DNA from: Armatimonadota bacterium
Lineage (GTDB): Bacteria; Armatimonadota; HRBIN16
NCBI GenBank assembly: GCA_026003195.1
Contig: BPGU01000001.1
Location: 310,001-374,000 of the forward strand
Reading direction: 5' to 3'
Length of the DNA stretch: 64,000 bases
Positions 54,282-63,687 of this stretch are shown here, piece by piece (the stretch's first letter is position 1; each line of letters opens with the position of its first letter). Position numbers and translations under genes: made by a program. The notes under the pieces are model-generated. The model saw only the letters and a program-made list of their open reading frames with translations, was not told where the DNA came from and made no database searches.

Positions 54282-55415
54282 ATGCCTTTCACGGTACAGG
54301 ATTTAGACGATCTGCTTGCGATTTTGCAGCAGCACCCCGAGTGGAGAGGACGTTTGCTGGAAGCGCTGCTGGGACAGGAGTTTTTCACGCTCCCTCAGCA
54401 GATGCAGAAGCTCATCGAGGCTCAGCAGCGTACAGAGGAGCAGATTGCGGCGTTGACCTCCGCAGTACAAACGCTGGCAGAGGCGCAGCGACGCACGGAG
54501 GAGGAGTTTGCGCGGTATCGCGAGGAGACGAACGCCCGGCTAACCCGTTTAGAGCAGGCGGTAGAGGCTCTGGCAGAGGCGCAGCGACGCAGTGAGGAGG
54601 AGTTTGCGCGGTATCGCGAGGAGACGAACGCCCGGCTAACCCGTTTAGAGCAGGCGGTAGAGGCTCTGGCAGAGGCGCAGCGACGCAGCGAGGAGGAGTT
54701 CGCGCGGTATCGCGAGGAGACGAACGCCCGGCTAACCCGTTTAGAGCAGGCGGTAGAGGCTCTGGCAGAGGCGCAGCGACGCAGCGAGGAGGAGTTCGCG
54801 CGGTACCGTGCCTATGTCGAAGAGCGTTTCAACCGTCTGGAGCAGGTAGTTCAGGAACTCGCGGAGGCACAGCGGCGCACGGAGGAGGAGTTCGCCCGAT
54901 ACCGACAGCAGACAGATGCGCGCTTGGACCGTCTGGAGCGAGGACAGCAACGTCTGGAGGTGGCTTTCGAACGCCTGCAGCGCGAAGTGCGCAACCTGTC
55001 CAACACCATCGGCATGACCGTCGAGGACGAAGCAGAGGACATGGTGGCGTGGGTGCTGAAAAAGCGGGGGTACGTCATCCGCAAATCGGTGCAGTCTGCC
55101 ATCATCGACGGCGAAGTAGATGTCATCTTGCTGGCGACGGATCCTGATGGTCAAGATTTGACCGTGGTGGTGGAAGTAAAGCATCGCCTCGGTACGAAGG
55201 ATGTGTACCGCTGGGCGCAACGGGTGCAATCGAAGAACTACCAGCGCAGGCTCCGAGAGGCGGGTTATGCTCCGCCCTACCTGCCCTACGTGTTCGCGAT
55301 GCGCTTCGATGAACCCACCCTTGAGGTGCTTCGTGCCGTGGGAATCGGTCTGGTGAACCATCGTGGGGAACAGGTGGAAGGCACTTTAGTTATCTCGGGC
55401 AGGGCGACACGCTGA
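54282..55415 (+). CDS. Coiled-coil protein with C-terminal PDDEXK nuclease-like domain
   Basis: A 377-residue protein. Residues about 60-225 are a long coiled coil made of 32-residue repeats (EAQRRSEEEFARYREETNAR type); five copies are visible, three nearly identical. The C-terminal domain (about 245-370) has the PDDEXK signature: DGEVDVILLA (Asp) and VVVEVKHRLGTKDVYRW (Glu-x-Lys), suggesting a DNA-processing or restriction-like enzyme, as in DUF3782-type proteins. Coil-PDDEXK proteins of this kind recur in Cyanobacteria and similar groups with unknown roles. The repeat DNA may expand or contract by slippage. It precedes the permease by 1 bp. Confidence 0.85.
   Translation: MPFTVQDLDDLLAILQQHPEWRGRLLEALLGQEFFTLPQQMQKLIEAQQRTEEQIAALTSAVQTLAEAQRRTEEEFARYREETNARLTRLEQAVEALAEAQRRSEEEFARYREETNARLTRLEQAVEALAEAQRRSEEEFARYREETNARLTRLEQAVEALAEAQRRSEEEFARYRAYVEERFNRLEQVVQELAEAQRRTEEEFARYRQQTDARLDRLERGQQRLEVAFERLQREVRNLSNTIGMTVEDEAEDMVAWVLKKRGYVIRKSVQSAIIDGEVDVILLATDPDGQDLTVVVEVKHRLGTKDVYRWAQRVQSKNYQRRLREAGYAPPYLPYVFAMRFDEPTLEVLRAVGIGLVNHRGEQVEGTLVISGRATR
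54474..54857 (+). repeat. 96-bp tandem repeats inside the coiled-coil gene
   Basis: The block starting CTGGCAGAGGCGCAGCGACG recurs at 54474, 54570, 54666 and 54762, an exact 96-bp (32-codon) period. Units two to four are nearly identical; the last diverges. Confidence 0.95.
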
Positions 55416-55416
55416 G

Positions 55417-56190
55417 GTGTTACCGTACGAGACGTGGCAGATAGCGCTGGGAGCCGTTGCCGCCTTCCTCATCGGTGTTTCCAAAACGGGGGTGCCGGGT
55501 ATCGGCATTCTGGTGGTTCCCCTGTTAGCTGCCGCCTTTGGAGGCAGGGCTTCCGTCGGCACGATGCTACCCATGCTGATTGTGGGCGACCTTTTCGCGG
55601 TCAAGTGGTATCGGCAGCACACCCAGTGGAGCCGTCTGATAGAGCTGATACCCTGGGTAGTTGTGGGAATGGCTTTGGGTGCGCTGGCGTTGTGGCGGCT
55701 TGGTGAAGCAAAAGGGGGCAAAGACCTGCTGGAACCGCTCATCGGTGCGCTGGTGCTGGTCATGCTGGCGATACATCTGCTACGCCAGCGATGGGGCGAT
55801 CGCCTGACCCCACACTCGTCGATAGGTGTAGCCTCTACGGGCACCGCCGCCGGCTTTGCGACCACCGTTTCCAACGCTGCAGGACCCATCATGGGAATCT
55901 ATCTAACCAGCTTGCAGTTACCCAAGGAGCAGTTCATGGGCACGTCCGCCTGGTACTACTTCGCGGTGAACCAGTCCAAGCTGCCGATATTCATCGGGTT
56001 GAGCCTCCTCAACCCGGCTCGTCCCATAATCACAGCGCACAGCCTGCTGTTGAACCTGGTAGTGATACCTGTCATTGTCGCAGGGGTGTATGCAGGAAGG
56101 TGGCTGCTGCCGCGCATCCCGCAGAGACTGTTCGATAGTGTGGTACTGGTGCTGGCGGCAGCAGCTGCGGTGAAACTGATCATTCGCTAA
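55417..56190 (+). CDS. TauE/SafE-type sulfite/organosulfur permease
   Basis: A 257-residue membrane protein with about 8 hydrophobic helices. The TauE family signature is visible in SKTGVPGIGILVVPLLAAAFG, with its mirror in the second half (TTVSNAAGPIMGIYLTSL). These proteins export sulfite or sulfonates, or take up related compounds. The start is GTG at 55417 directly after the stop of the preceding gene, so the two are likely co-transcribed. Substrate not deducible. Confidence 0.85.
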   Translation: MLPYETWQIALGAVAAFLIGVSKTGVPGIGILVVPLLAAAFGGRASVGTMLPMLIVGDLFAVKWYRQHTQWSRLIELIPWVVVGMALGALALWRLGEAKGGKDLLEPLIGALVLVMLAIHLLRQRWGDRLTPHSSIGVASTGTAAGFATTVSNAAGPIMGIYLTSLQLPKEQFMGTSAWYYFAVNQSKLPIFIGLSLLNPARPIITAHSLLLNLVVIPVIVAGVYAGRWLLPRIPQRLFDSVVLVLAAAAAVKLIIR

Positions 56191-56198
56191 GGAGGAGA

Positions 56199-57539
56199 AT
56201 GATGATTGTTCCCACCGATGGGATGGTGATTACCGAAGATACCGTGCTGCAACCGGGCGTATACTATCTGCCGAACGGCATTGCCATCGCTGCCGATGGA
56301 ATCACTCTGGATGGCAACGGGGCATTACTCATCGGCAAGGAGCGTACGGGCGTGGGGGTGCGCGTGGAAGGGCGAAAAGACGTGACCATCAAGGGGCTGC
56401 GTCTGCGCGAGTACTATCACGGCATTCACGCTACCGACTGCAAACGGCTGACCATCACCGACTGCCAGATAACCTCCACCGCCGAAGTAGAGCCGAACAC
56501 CATCTTTCTGGACATCTGGCTACCCGCCGAGAAGGCGTACGGTGGGGGCATCCTGCTATGTCGGGTGGAGGAGAGCCTGATTGCCAGCAATGACCTGCAG
56601 CATCAGATGAACGGTTTGCTGGCGTACCATTGCCGCTATCTGACTGTGCGAGGTAACGTCGCTAACTACTGTAGCGGCTTCGGATTTCATCTATACGACA
56701 CCAGCGACAGCCTGTACGAAGAGAACTTTGCCGACTTTTGCTGCCGCTACGAGCCGCGCGGCGAGCGTTACGGACACATGGGCGCGGACGCCACCGGCTT
56801 TCTCATCGTGTACAAATCCTGCCGGAATACCTTCCGCAGAAACTACGCTCGCCTGGGCGGCGACGGCTTTTTCCTGGCAGGCATGACGCCGCAGATGGAA
56901 CCCGTTGGCTGCGACGACAACCTGTTCGAGAAGAACGACGGCTCCTACAGTCCCAACATCGCTTTTGAAGCCACCTTTAGTCGGGGCAACGTATACCGCA
57001 ATAACTTCGCCAACTACTGCAACTATGGCTTCTGGCTGGGCTTCTCGCGCGAGTTCGTGATAGAGGAAAACCGTATGCTGCACAATCGGCAAGCGGGCAT
57101 TGCGGTAGAAAACGGGGTGGGCTTTACCGTGAGGCGCAACACCTTCCAGGCGTGTGGACACGGTATCTTGCTGTGGAGCAAATATGTGCCCGAGTTTGCC
57201 CAAGCCGTTCCCGACAATGACACCAGCCGCGACTGGCTGATTGAGGAGAACATCTTCACCCGCTGCGGAAAGGGGGTGCGCATCGCGGCAAACCAGGACC
57301 ACGGCATCCGTCCGCTGGAGATGAAGGAAGGCGAGAGAACCGCCCCGCGTCCGCACAGCCACACTATCCGCAAGAACGAGTTTCAGGAGAACCGCGTGGG
57401 CGTAGAACTGGTCAACGCTGACCGCACAATCATCGTCGAGAACCTGATGCATCGCAACGTGGAGGCGAATATTCGCCAGGACGACGCACAAGAAACCACC
57501 ATGAAGTTCAACGTGGGCTACGCTGGTGGTTATCTGTAG
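56199..57539 (+). CDS. Right-handed parallel beta-helix repeat protein
   Basis: A 446-residue protein with NosD/pectate-lyase-like beta-helix coils: repeated short strands such as GIHATDCKRLTITDCQI, NGLLAYHCRYLTVRGNV and VGVELVNADRTIIVENLMH. Such proteins bind or cleave polysaccharides. No signal peptide, so intracellular or exported by another route. GGAGGA sits just before ATG at 56199 (a second ATG at 56202 is possible). Eight bases downstream of the permease gene, suggesting one operon. Confidence 0.85.
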   Translation: MMIVPTDGMVITEDTVLQPGVYYLPNGIAIAADGITLDGNGALLIGKERTGVGVRVEGRKDVTIKGLRLREYYHGIHATDCKRLTITDCQITSTAEVEPNTIFLDIWLPAEKAYGGGILLCRVEESLIASNDLQHQMNGLLAYHCRYLTVRGNVANYCSGFGFHLYDTSDSLYEENFADFCCRYEPRGERYGHMGADATGFLIVYKSCRNTFRRNYARLGGDGFFLAGMTPQMEPVGCDDNLFEKNDGSYSPNIAFEATFSRGNVYRNNFANYCNYGFWLGFSREFVIEENRMLHNRQAGIAVENGVGFTVRRNTFQACGHGILLWSKYVPEFAQAVPDNDTSRDWLIEENIFTRCGKGVRIAANQDHGIRPLEMKEGERTAPRPHSHTIRKNEFQENRVGVELVNADRTIIVENLMHRNVEANIRQDDAQETTMKFNVGYAGGYL

Positions 57540-57653
57540 TCTGCCGCTGGCAGTATGACCAAGCCTTCCCGCTTGCACGAAGGAGATGGGGGAATTTTGC
57601 GCTCCGTCGTGAGCACAACGCTCAGCAGGGACGGAGCGCGATTCTTCAGCAGG

Positions 57654-60209
57654 TTATGGCACCCGTATCCGTATCTCGTAGAGCACCTGGTCACCGCCGT
57701 ACCCGCCGATAACCGCCAGGCGGTTTACCGGTTGTTTGGGATTCGGATCGGCGGCGTAAAGAACGGGTTTGCCGTCCACCAGCAGCCACACCTCACCACC
57801 CCGTCGCGAGAGCTGCAGGCTGTGCTTGCCTGGAGTCATCATCACCTCGCCGTCGCCCTCTTCGCGTCCGAAAAGGCGGAAACGGGTAATCGTGTTGCCG
57901 TAGCCACCCACAAAGGCAATGTAGTCCACGCCCGCATTCATCTGCGGCGTACCGGGCAGGAACGCGCCTAAGATGCCGTCTTGTTTCGCCTCGATTTGCG
58001 CCCACAGGTCGAACTCCAGCGCGTTCAGTCCATCGAGATACACTACCGACTCCTCGTGCCCGGAATGGCGCAGCACACCTCCCTCCAGCTTCCAACCACT
58101 GCCGGTGAACTTCAGCGCGGGGTCATCGGGCACCAGCACGCGCGTCGCCGATTCACGAGTTAACTCGGCAGGAGCATTGGAGGGCATGGGGAAGCGTCCA
58201 TTCGGCTCCAGCATCACCGCGTAGAACAGGTGGTACGGCTCGTACACCGAGTACGCCTTATCGTCGGCGGCGATAACGTCTATCGATGCGCCGATTTCGC
58301 GTCCCCCGCGCGTCCAGAACCATATTCCCTCACCGCGGTTGGGCAGGCTGAACTCGAAGACGGTGGTGCCATCCGCCTTGCGCGAGGATTTCCACTTCAA
58401 GCCCGGCGCGGGTGCCCAGGGGGAGCGCACGGTCAGGGTGTCGCCGTTCAATACCTCTATAGTCTGGATACCCTCACGCGAGAAGACACCTTTGCCCTCG
58501 CCGTCAAAAACGGCGTAGATACGCTTCCAGTTGCCCTTCACGGTGAACAGCCCGTAGTAGGCGTTCTCGTCATGTGCTTGCTTAAAGGTGAAACGCATTC
58601 CACCCTTGTTCATCTCCCCGGCGGGCGGGATATGTTGCCACTCGTTCTCGTCGCCGTCCACTGTGGCGCGGTACGCGTAAATGAACGGCTGCCACGGATA
58701 GAGGGGGTAGAGATCTATGTCATCAGTCAGTCCATCCCTATCGCTGTCCGGGCTGGTGGGGTTCGGCTTGATATACTGGGCAGGCGGTTTGTTGAAGCTG
58801 AACTGCAGGTGCGAGTATGCCCACGTGCTCAGCATCACCTTGCGCAGGTCGGTGATCCTGCCGTCGGTAGAGCGTTTGCGAGGGTTGCTGCCGAATCGCT
58901 TTTCATCCAGAGGCAGACGCGGGTCGTTATCGGGTACGCCGTCCTCGTCGGCGTCGCGTACCGTGAGCGTATAGCCGATATACATGCGCAGCCACTGCGC
59001 GTCGGTGAGGGTGCGATCCCAGTATGCCATGCACTGCCAGTGCTCGCCGTGCCTGCCTGCGCCGTTCCATGTGTTTTCAGAGATAGTTCCGTCGGGGTTG
59101 ACGCGGCGGTAGCGCGGTTCGGGATGGTTGAAGACGATACGGTCGTCCTCGCGGTTCGCCAGCGAGAACGCGCCGAAGGACTCCATCTGATGGTGGAACT
59201 CGTGTGTCACCAGCCAGGCGGTGTCGCCCCCACCCAGGAACTGTGAGCGGGCGGGTATCCCGTCAGGCAAACCGTCTACCCCAAAGGTTCCTCCTCCTGA
59301 GCCATAAAACTCCCACTTCTGGGTGCGAGGGGTCCAGCGGCGGGGAAACGCCTGCTCGATTTGCCCGGGGTAAGGGCGTTCTTCATCAACGGGCTGGGTG
59401 TTGGTGCGCAGGATGTCCTTCGTGTCTACAATGGTAAACTCGCCGCCTCCGGGACCGCGAAAGTCCTCGCCCGGGTAGCTGCGGCAAAGGGGCCATCCTT
59501 TGTAGAAGGCATCCACGTTATCGGGTTCCGGTCCCCAGCGTTGCCAGCGGTCGTCGATGAAAATCTGGAAGTCTACCCAGAAGCGCATTCCGCTGTTGAC
59601 CCAGAAGAAGCGCGAGGCAGCTTCGTACTCCTTGCGAATAATCTCCAGTTCCTGTGGGGTGAGCTTCTGCGGACGCGGGGCGATGGCACCGCTAGCATCG
59701 TGCGCGGAAGCCACGTTGATCACGTTGGGCATAATCAGCACTTTCACCGGCACGTGGATGATGGTCTTGTATCCCTTCGGCGCTTGCGTGGAGACCGCGT
59801 ATTCACGCCGCCACGGCGGTTGCGCACCCCAGCGTTTCTCTTCAGGGGTAGGGGTTGCCCCCGGGTCGTAGATGCGGTAGAAGTAGCGTTTGCCGGGTTG
59901 GAGACCATCTACGGTCACGGTGTGCCACTGTCTGCGTCCGGCAACGCGCACCACCCGCACGTTGGGTTGTGCCCAGAAGTCGGTCTTTTTGCCTTCGGGA
60001 CGCCAGGCAATCATGGGAATATCGCCTTCACGTACCTGCACCATCGTCTCACAGGGTTGCTGCGTGAAGTACTGGAGGGTGAAGCTGGTGCGGGTGATGC
60101 GTGTCACAGGGCGTGTGGGGTCTATGAGAGGTGCGCTATCATCACCAGCGAAGCAGAAGTTGGCAGCACCTCCCATCAGTAACGCGCAGAGCGCGAGAAA
60201 GGTTCTCAT
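57654..60209 (-). CDS. Secreted HExxH metalloprotease-like protein with FnIII and calcium-binding repeats
   Basis: An 851-residue exported protein. Signal peptide (TFLALCALLMGGAANFCFA), a fibronectin III-like N-domain (about 30-125), then a region with WLVTHEFHHQMESFG (about 350), an HExxH zinc-binding motif of a putative metallopeptidase. Two acidic calcium loops follow, DADEDGVPDNDPRLP and DSDRDGLTDDIDLYP, of the thrombospondin type 3 kind, and a C-terminal beta-sandwich (about 740-851) like a LamG/CBM domain. I use the ATG at 60209, 9 bases from AAGGAG; an ATG at 60218 is too close to that site. Peptidase function is inferred from the motif only. Confidence 0.8.
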   Translation of the reverse strand: MRTFLALCALLMGGAANFCFAGDDSAPLIDPTRPVTRITRTSFTLQYFTQQPCETMVQVREGDIPMIAWRPEGKKTDFWAQPNVRVVRVAGRRQWHTVTVDGLQPGKRYFYRIYDPGATPTPEEKRWGAQPPWRREYAVSTQAPKGYKTIIHVPVKVLIMPNVINVASAHDASGAIAPRPQKLTPQELEIIRKEYEAASRFFWVNSGMRFWVDFQIFIDDRWQRWGPEPDNVDAFYKGWPLCRSYPGEDFRGPGGGEFTIVDTKDILRTNTQPVDEERPYPGQIEQAFPRRWTPRTQKWEFYGSGGGTFGVDGLPDGIPARSQFLGGGDTAWLVTHEFHHQMESFGAFSLANREDDRIVFNHPEPRYRRVNPDGTISENTWNGAGRHGEHWQCMAYWDRTLTDAQWLRMYIGYTLTVRDADEDGVPDNDPRLPLDEKRFGSNPRKRSTDGRITDLRKVMLSTWAYSHLQFSFNKPPAQYIKPNPTSPDSDRDGLTDDIDLYPLYPWQPFIYAYRATVDGDENEWQHIPPAGEMNKGGMRFTFKQAHDENAYYGLFTVKGNWKRIYAVFDGEGKGVFSREGIQTIEVLNGDTLTVRSPWAPAPGLKWKSSRKADGTTVFEFSLPNRGEGIWFWTRGGREIGASIDVIAADDKAYSVYEPYHLFYAVMLEPNGRFPMPSNAPAELTRESATRVLVPDDPALKFTGSGWKLEGGVLRHSGHEESVVYLDGLNALEFDLWAQIEAKQDGILGAFLPGTPQMNAGVDYIAFVGGYGNTITRFRLFGREEGDGEVMMTPGKHSLQLSRRGGEVWLLVDGKPVLYAADPNPKQPVNRLAVIGGYGGDQVLYEIRIRVP

Positions 60210-60299
60210 GATCCTCATCTCCTTACCACGAAATAGAAATCCATGGTTTATAGGTTACTCCTTTGTAGAAAAGGTGTCCTTCTCCGTATTTTGCTGTGT

Positions 60300-60461
60300 C
60301 TCTTGCGGCTATAACGTGGCGACATCAGGGGAACGATGACAGTAGAGGAAGTGGATAACGAGTGGTTAACGGGGCGTCAGGCGTTCAGTTCGTGGTTTAC
60401 GACTCGCACGGATAGCCCGTTTGCTTCACGCGTGGGTAGCCACTGGCTACCCACGCTTTTT
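60300..60461 (+). ncRNA. Candidate small RNA ending at a strong terminator
   Basis: No gene is convincing in this 320-bp gap, yet a perfect intrinsic terminator (60430-60461) ends a + strand transcript. A short open frame begins at 60336 but reads through the terminator stem, so it is not convincing as a protein gene. The 5' end is undefined. Confidence 0.35.
60430..60461 (+). terminator. Perfect rho-independent terminator
   Basis: GCGTGGGTAGCC (60430-60441) pairs with GGCTACCCACGC (60445-60456) around ACT, then TTTTT (60457-60461): 12 bp perfect stem. Confidence 0.95.
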
Positions 60462-60519
60462 GCTCTGGATACTGCATTGTTAAGGAGTATTAAGACGAGG
60501 AGTCCCTTCGATGGGGTAG

Positions 60520-60870
<351 letters not shown>

Positions 60871-60903
60871 ACACACTTTATACACTAAGGAGGAATGTCA
60901 GGT

Positions 60904-61776
60904 TTGAAACGGTCCGCCTTCACACTCATCGAGCTGCTGGTGGTCATCGCGATTATCGCGATACTGGCAGCGATCCTGTTCCCCGTCTTTGCCCAGGCGA
61001 GGGACAAAGCACGACAGACTACCTGCTTGTCCAACTGCAAGCAGATAGGATTGGGCATCACGATGTACGTCAACGACTACGACGAGACCTTCCCGCGCAA
61101 CGACGATTGCATCGCCCCCAACGTCGTTCCGTACCAGCCGAACGCCGAGGGGTGCAGTGGTCCCACCTACGGGCAGCGCGTGAACCACTACAAGTGGCAG
61201 TACTGGATTTACCCCTACGTGAAGAACATCCAGATTTTCTTCTGCCCCAGCCGCCCGTTTGACCAGCAGGCATGGCTACAGAACGCCGAAATCTTCGACG
61301 GGGGCTACTCGCTGGCGCTGCACATCACAGGTGCACTGAACACCTGGAACCGCACCGGCAACGCCCAGCAGATTCGCAACTCGTTCCTTGGCGGCACGCT
61401 GGCGGGTGTCCAGCGCCCGTCGGAAACCATGATCCTCATGGAAGACCGCTTCCCGGCTGTGCGGCACTACGTATACGGACCGCAGCCCATCCAGACCATC
61501 TACCCGATGGCGCATCGGCATCTGTGGCAAAACTGGTTTTACCAGAACGGCGTGCTCAACAAGAACAACGCGCCCCACTCCGAGGGTATCGTCATTACCT
61601 ACGTCGACGGGCACGCCAAGTGGATGAACGTCCGTGAGTTCCTCGCCAAGTGCCCCACGGCGCAGGAGTACCAGCCCAGCCCGCGCGATACCTTCCCCAG
61701 CGGTATGGCATGGACGGTCAGCCAGCAGCCCACCTGGGTCGGCGACTGGCCTCTGTGGGGACTGTACGGGTATTGA
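60904..61776 (+). CDS. Prepilin-like exported protein with H-x9-DG motif (DUF1559-like)
   Basis: A 290-residue paralogue of the protein at 10978-11805. It begins [20 protein letters not shown] with Ala, not Gly, at the prepilin cleavage site, followed by [13 protein letters not shown] and DYDETFPRN. The C-terminal [15 protein letters not shown] fits H-x9-DG. I start at TTG 60904, 10 bases from GGAGG, by analogy with [11 protein letters not shown]; the ATG at 60895 is only one base from the ribosome site. It directly follows glnB (33 bp) but probably has its own message ending at a stable hairpin. The target of prepilin peptidase; function unknown. Confidence 0.88.
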   Translation: MKRSAFTLIELLVVIAIIAILAAILFPVFAQARDKARQTTCLSNCKQIGLGITMYVNDYDETFPRNDDCIAPNVVPYQPNAEGCSGPTYGQRVNHYKWQYWIYPYVKNIQIFFCPSRPFDQQAWLQNAEIFDGGYSLALHITGALNTWNRTGNAQQIRNSFLGGTLAGVQRPSETMILMEDRFPAVRHYVYGPQPIQTIYPMAHRHLWQNWFYQNGVLNKNNAPHSEGIVITYVDGHAKWMNVREFLAKCPTAQEYQPSPRDTFPSGMAWTVSQQPTWVGDWPLWGLYGY

Positions 61777-61784
61777 TAGTGAAA

Positions 61785-61812
61785 GGGGGCAGTCCCGCAA
61801 GGGATTGCCCCC
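61785..61812 (+). terminator. Hairpin after the prepilin-like gene
   Basis: GGGGGCAGTCCC pairs with GGGATTGCCCCC (one G.T) around GCAA. No T-run, so a mixed stabiliser/terminator. Confidence 0.65.
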
Positions 61813-61880
61813 GATTGACTCCCACCGGTAGCACCTGGGCGAGTGAAAGCCCGTTCCTCTACCTGTGCCTTGTCCCCCCC

Positions 61881-61920
61881 GTGGAGGGCGAGGCTTCTGC
61901 CGAGACGTTTTGTGCCCTCT
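61881..61920. repeat. Dispersed hairpin repeat, copy 2
   Basis: GAGGGCGAGGCTTCTGCCGAG followed by ACG shares 19 of 24 bases with the block at 48419-48442. GAGGGC also pairs with GCCCTC at the distal end. Confidence 0.45.
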
Positions 61921-61993
61921 AGAGGAAGCCACTTCTGCATCGCGGTCCTGGTTGGGGTATAATATCCATAGCACTCTGGCAACCCTGTGACTG

Positions 61994-62623
61994 ATGACCA
62001 AACTGTTCATACGAGATCGTGAGCTCATCCTGGCTTCCTCTTCGCCGCGCAGGCGGGAGCTGATGTCTCTACTGGGTATCCCTTTTCAGGTAGTGCCAGC
62101 ACACATCGACGAGACACCTCCTGATGGGCAGTCCCCCCGGGAGATTGCTGTCCATCTGGCGCGTGAAAAGGCGCAAGTGGTTGCGCGGAGCGCACAAAAT
62201 GCTGTGGTGCTGGGTGCGGATACCCTTGTGGTCTGCGATGGGGAAGTGATGGGTAAGCCTCGCGATGCTGAAGAGGCTCTACAGATGCTGCGTCGCCTGA
62301 ATGGGCGCGAACATCAGGTGTTTACCGGCGTGGCTCTGCTGGATGTGGTAGATGGTGTCGTGATGCGTGAGCAGTGCGATGCGGTCTGCACACGAGTGTG
62401 GTTTCGGCGGGTGAGCGAGGAACATCTGCGGCGATATATCCGCACGGGCGAGCCGATGGACAAAGCGGGGGCATACGGGGCGCAGGGATATGGTTCCACC
62501 CTGATTGAGCGCATGGAGGGATGCTACTTTAACGTGGTAGGGTTGCCCGTTTCCCGGGTTTGCGTCATGCTGGAAGCGTGGAACTTCACCCCACTGCAGA
62601 CGGCGTCCGCTCTGGATGTGTGA
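61994..62623 (+). CDS. maf: Maf-family nucleotide pyrophosphatase
   Basis: A 209-residue Maf protein that hydrolyses dTTP/UTP or other non-canonical nucleotides. Active-site blocks: ILASSSPRRRELMSLLG, REKAQ, VVLGADTLVV, GKPRDAEEAL and DKAGAYGAQGYGS. TATAAT (61958-61963) lies about 30 bp upstream, giving a short leader. It once adjoined rpoB; an insertion sequence now separates them. Confidence 0.95.
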   Translation: MTKLFIRDRELILASSSPRRRELMSLLGIPFQVVPAHIDETPPDGQSPREIAVHLAREKAQVVARSAQNAVVLGADTLVVCDGEVMGKPRDAEEALQMLRRLNGREHQVFTGVALLDVVDGVVMREQCDAVCTRVWFRRVSEEHLRRYIRTGEPMDKAGAYGAQGYGSTLIERMEGCYFNVVGLPVSRVCVMLEAWNFTPLQTASALDV

Positions 62624-62654
62624 GGTTTACACAAAAATCTCTGCGAATTGCCCT

Positions 62655-62663
62655 CAAAAGGGT
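62655..62663. repeat. Target site duplication, left copy
   Basis: CAAAAGGGT, identical to 63688-63696; immediately outside the left IS end. Confidence 0.95.
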
Positions 62664-63687
62664 GAGGCTGTTCGAAAAATCGGTGAGTATCGGGTATAAA
62701 ACATACTATGAAACACACACACTTCAGACAAACTACCCTCGCCACCATACGGGTACGCACCATTTACAGCCTTGTCCTGCGCTTTTGCCAACTCCACCCT
62801 CTCCCCAAACGACGCGGACGACCCTGCAAATACTCCGAAGCCCTCATCCTCACCCTCTGGCTGCTTGCCGTGCGCGAAAACGCCTCCTACCGACGCCTGC
62901 TTTTTGCGCTTGCCCCCGAAATCCTGCCCGACCACCCCCTGCCTGCCTTAGGCACGCTCGCCTACCGCTTGCAGCATCTTGCAGACAAACGCCTGCAACA
63001 ACTGCTCCATTGGCTTGCCCAGCAGGGCATGGCGTCAGAGACACTGACCTGTGAAACGCCGTGTGTGTTTGTGGATGGCACGGGCGTGGGATATGCCTCG
63101 CCGTTTTTCGCGCAGTATTTGCGAGGGGCACAGATACGTCAGCAGCGTTCGCATGTGAAGGTGGTGGCGTTGGTGTATTGGCAGGGGGGTCGGGCGTGGG
63201 TGATAGGGTTATCGTGTGGGGCGGCGTATGCGGATGAGGGGCGGCTGTTGGGGGAGTGGGTGGAGCGGTATGGTCGTGGTGGGTTGGGGTCTGGCACTTT
63301 GTTGGTGGGAGACAGGTTGTATGGGTATCGGGCGCGATTGTTGAAGCAGTTGGAGGAGGCGGGTTGGTTGCCTGTGGCGCGTGTGGAGGCAGGGTTGCAT
63401 CAGCAGGTGCGTGCGGATGCGCGGTTGCGTGCGCGTTTGCGTGCGGAGGTGTATGGTTGGGCGTTGGGGGAGCGTTATCGGATAGAGCAGGTGTTTGGGA
63501 GCGTGAAGAGTGCGTATGGGAGCGTGTGGCGAGCGCGTTCGTGGGAGGGTGCGCGGGTATGGGTGTGGGGGATGTTTGTGCTATGGAACATGGTGGGTTT
63601 GGTGCGTGTGCTTGGAGATGGTTCTGATGGTTTTATTGTATGTTGTGTGTGGGTGAGGGGGGGCTGGGTGATTTTTCGAACACCCTC
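62664..63687. mobile_element. Complete insertion sequence with 18-bp inverted ends and 9-bp target duplication
   Basis: The left end GAGGCTGTTCGAAAAATC (62664-62681) and right end (63670-63687, inverse: GAGGGTGTTCGAAAAATC) differ at one base. CAAAAGGGT is duplicated on both flanks. The 1024-bp element carries one DDE transposase. The clean duplication indicates a recent insertion; family probably IS5/IS4-like by protein and duplication length. Confidence 0.95.

Noticed and set aside
54474-54857. CRISPR-like array
   Set aside because: The repeats are contiguous, in frame and without spacers; they code for a coiled coil.
62560-63054. 164-codon frame across the left IS end
   Set aside because: It overlaps the transposase in another frame and starts inside maf; shadow of a C-rich stretch.
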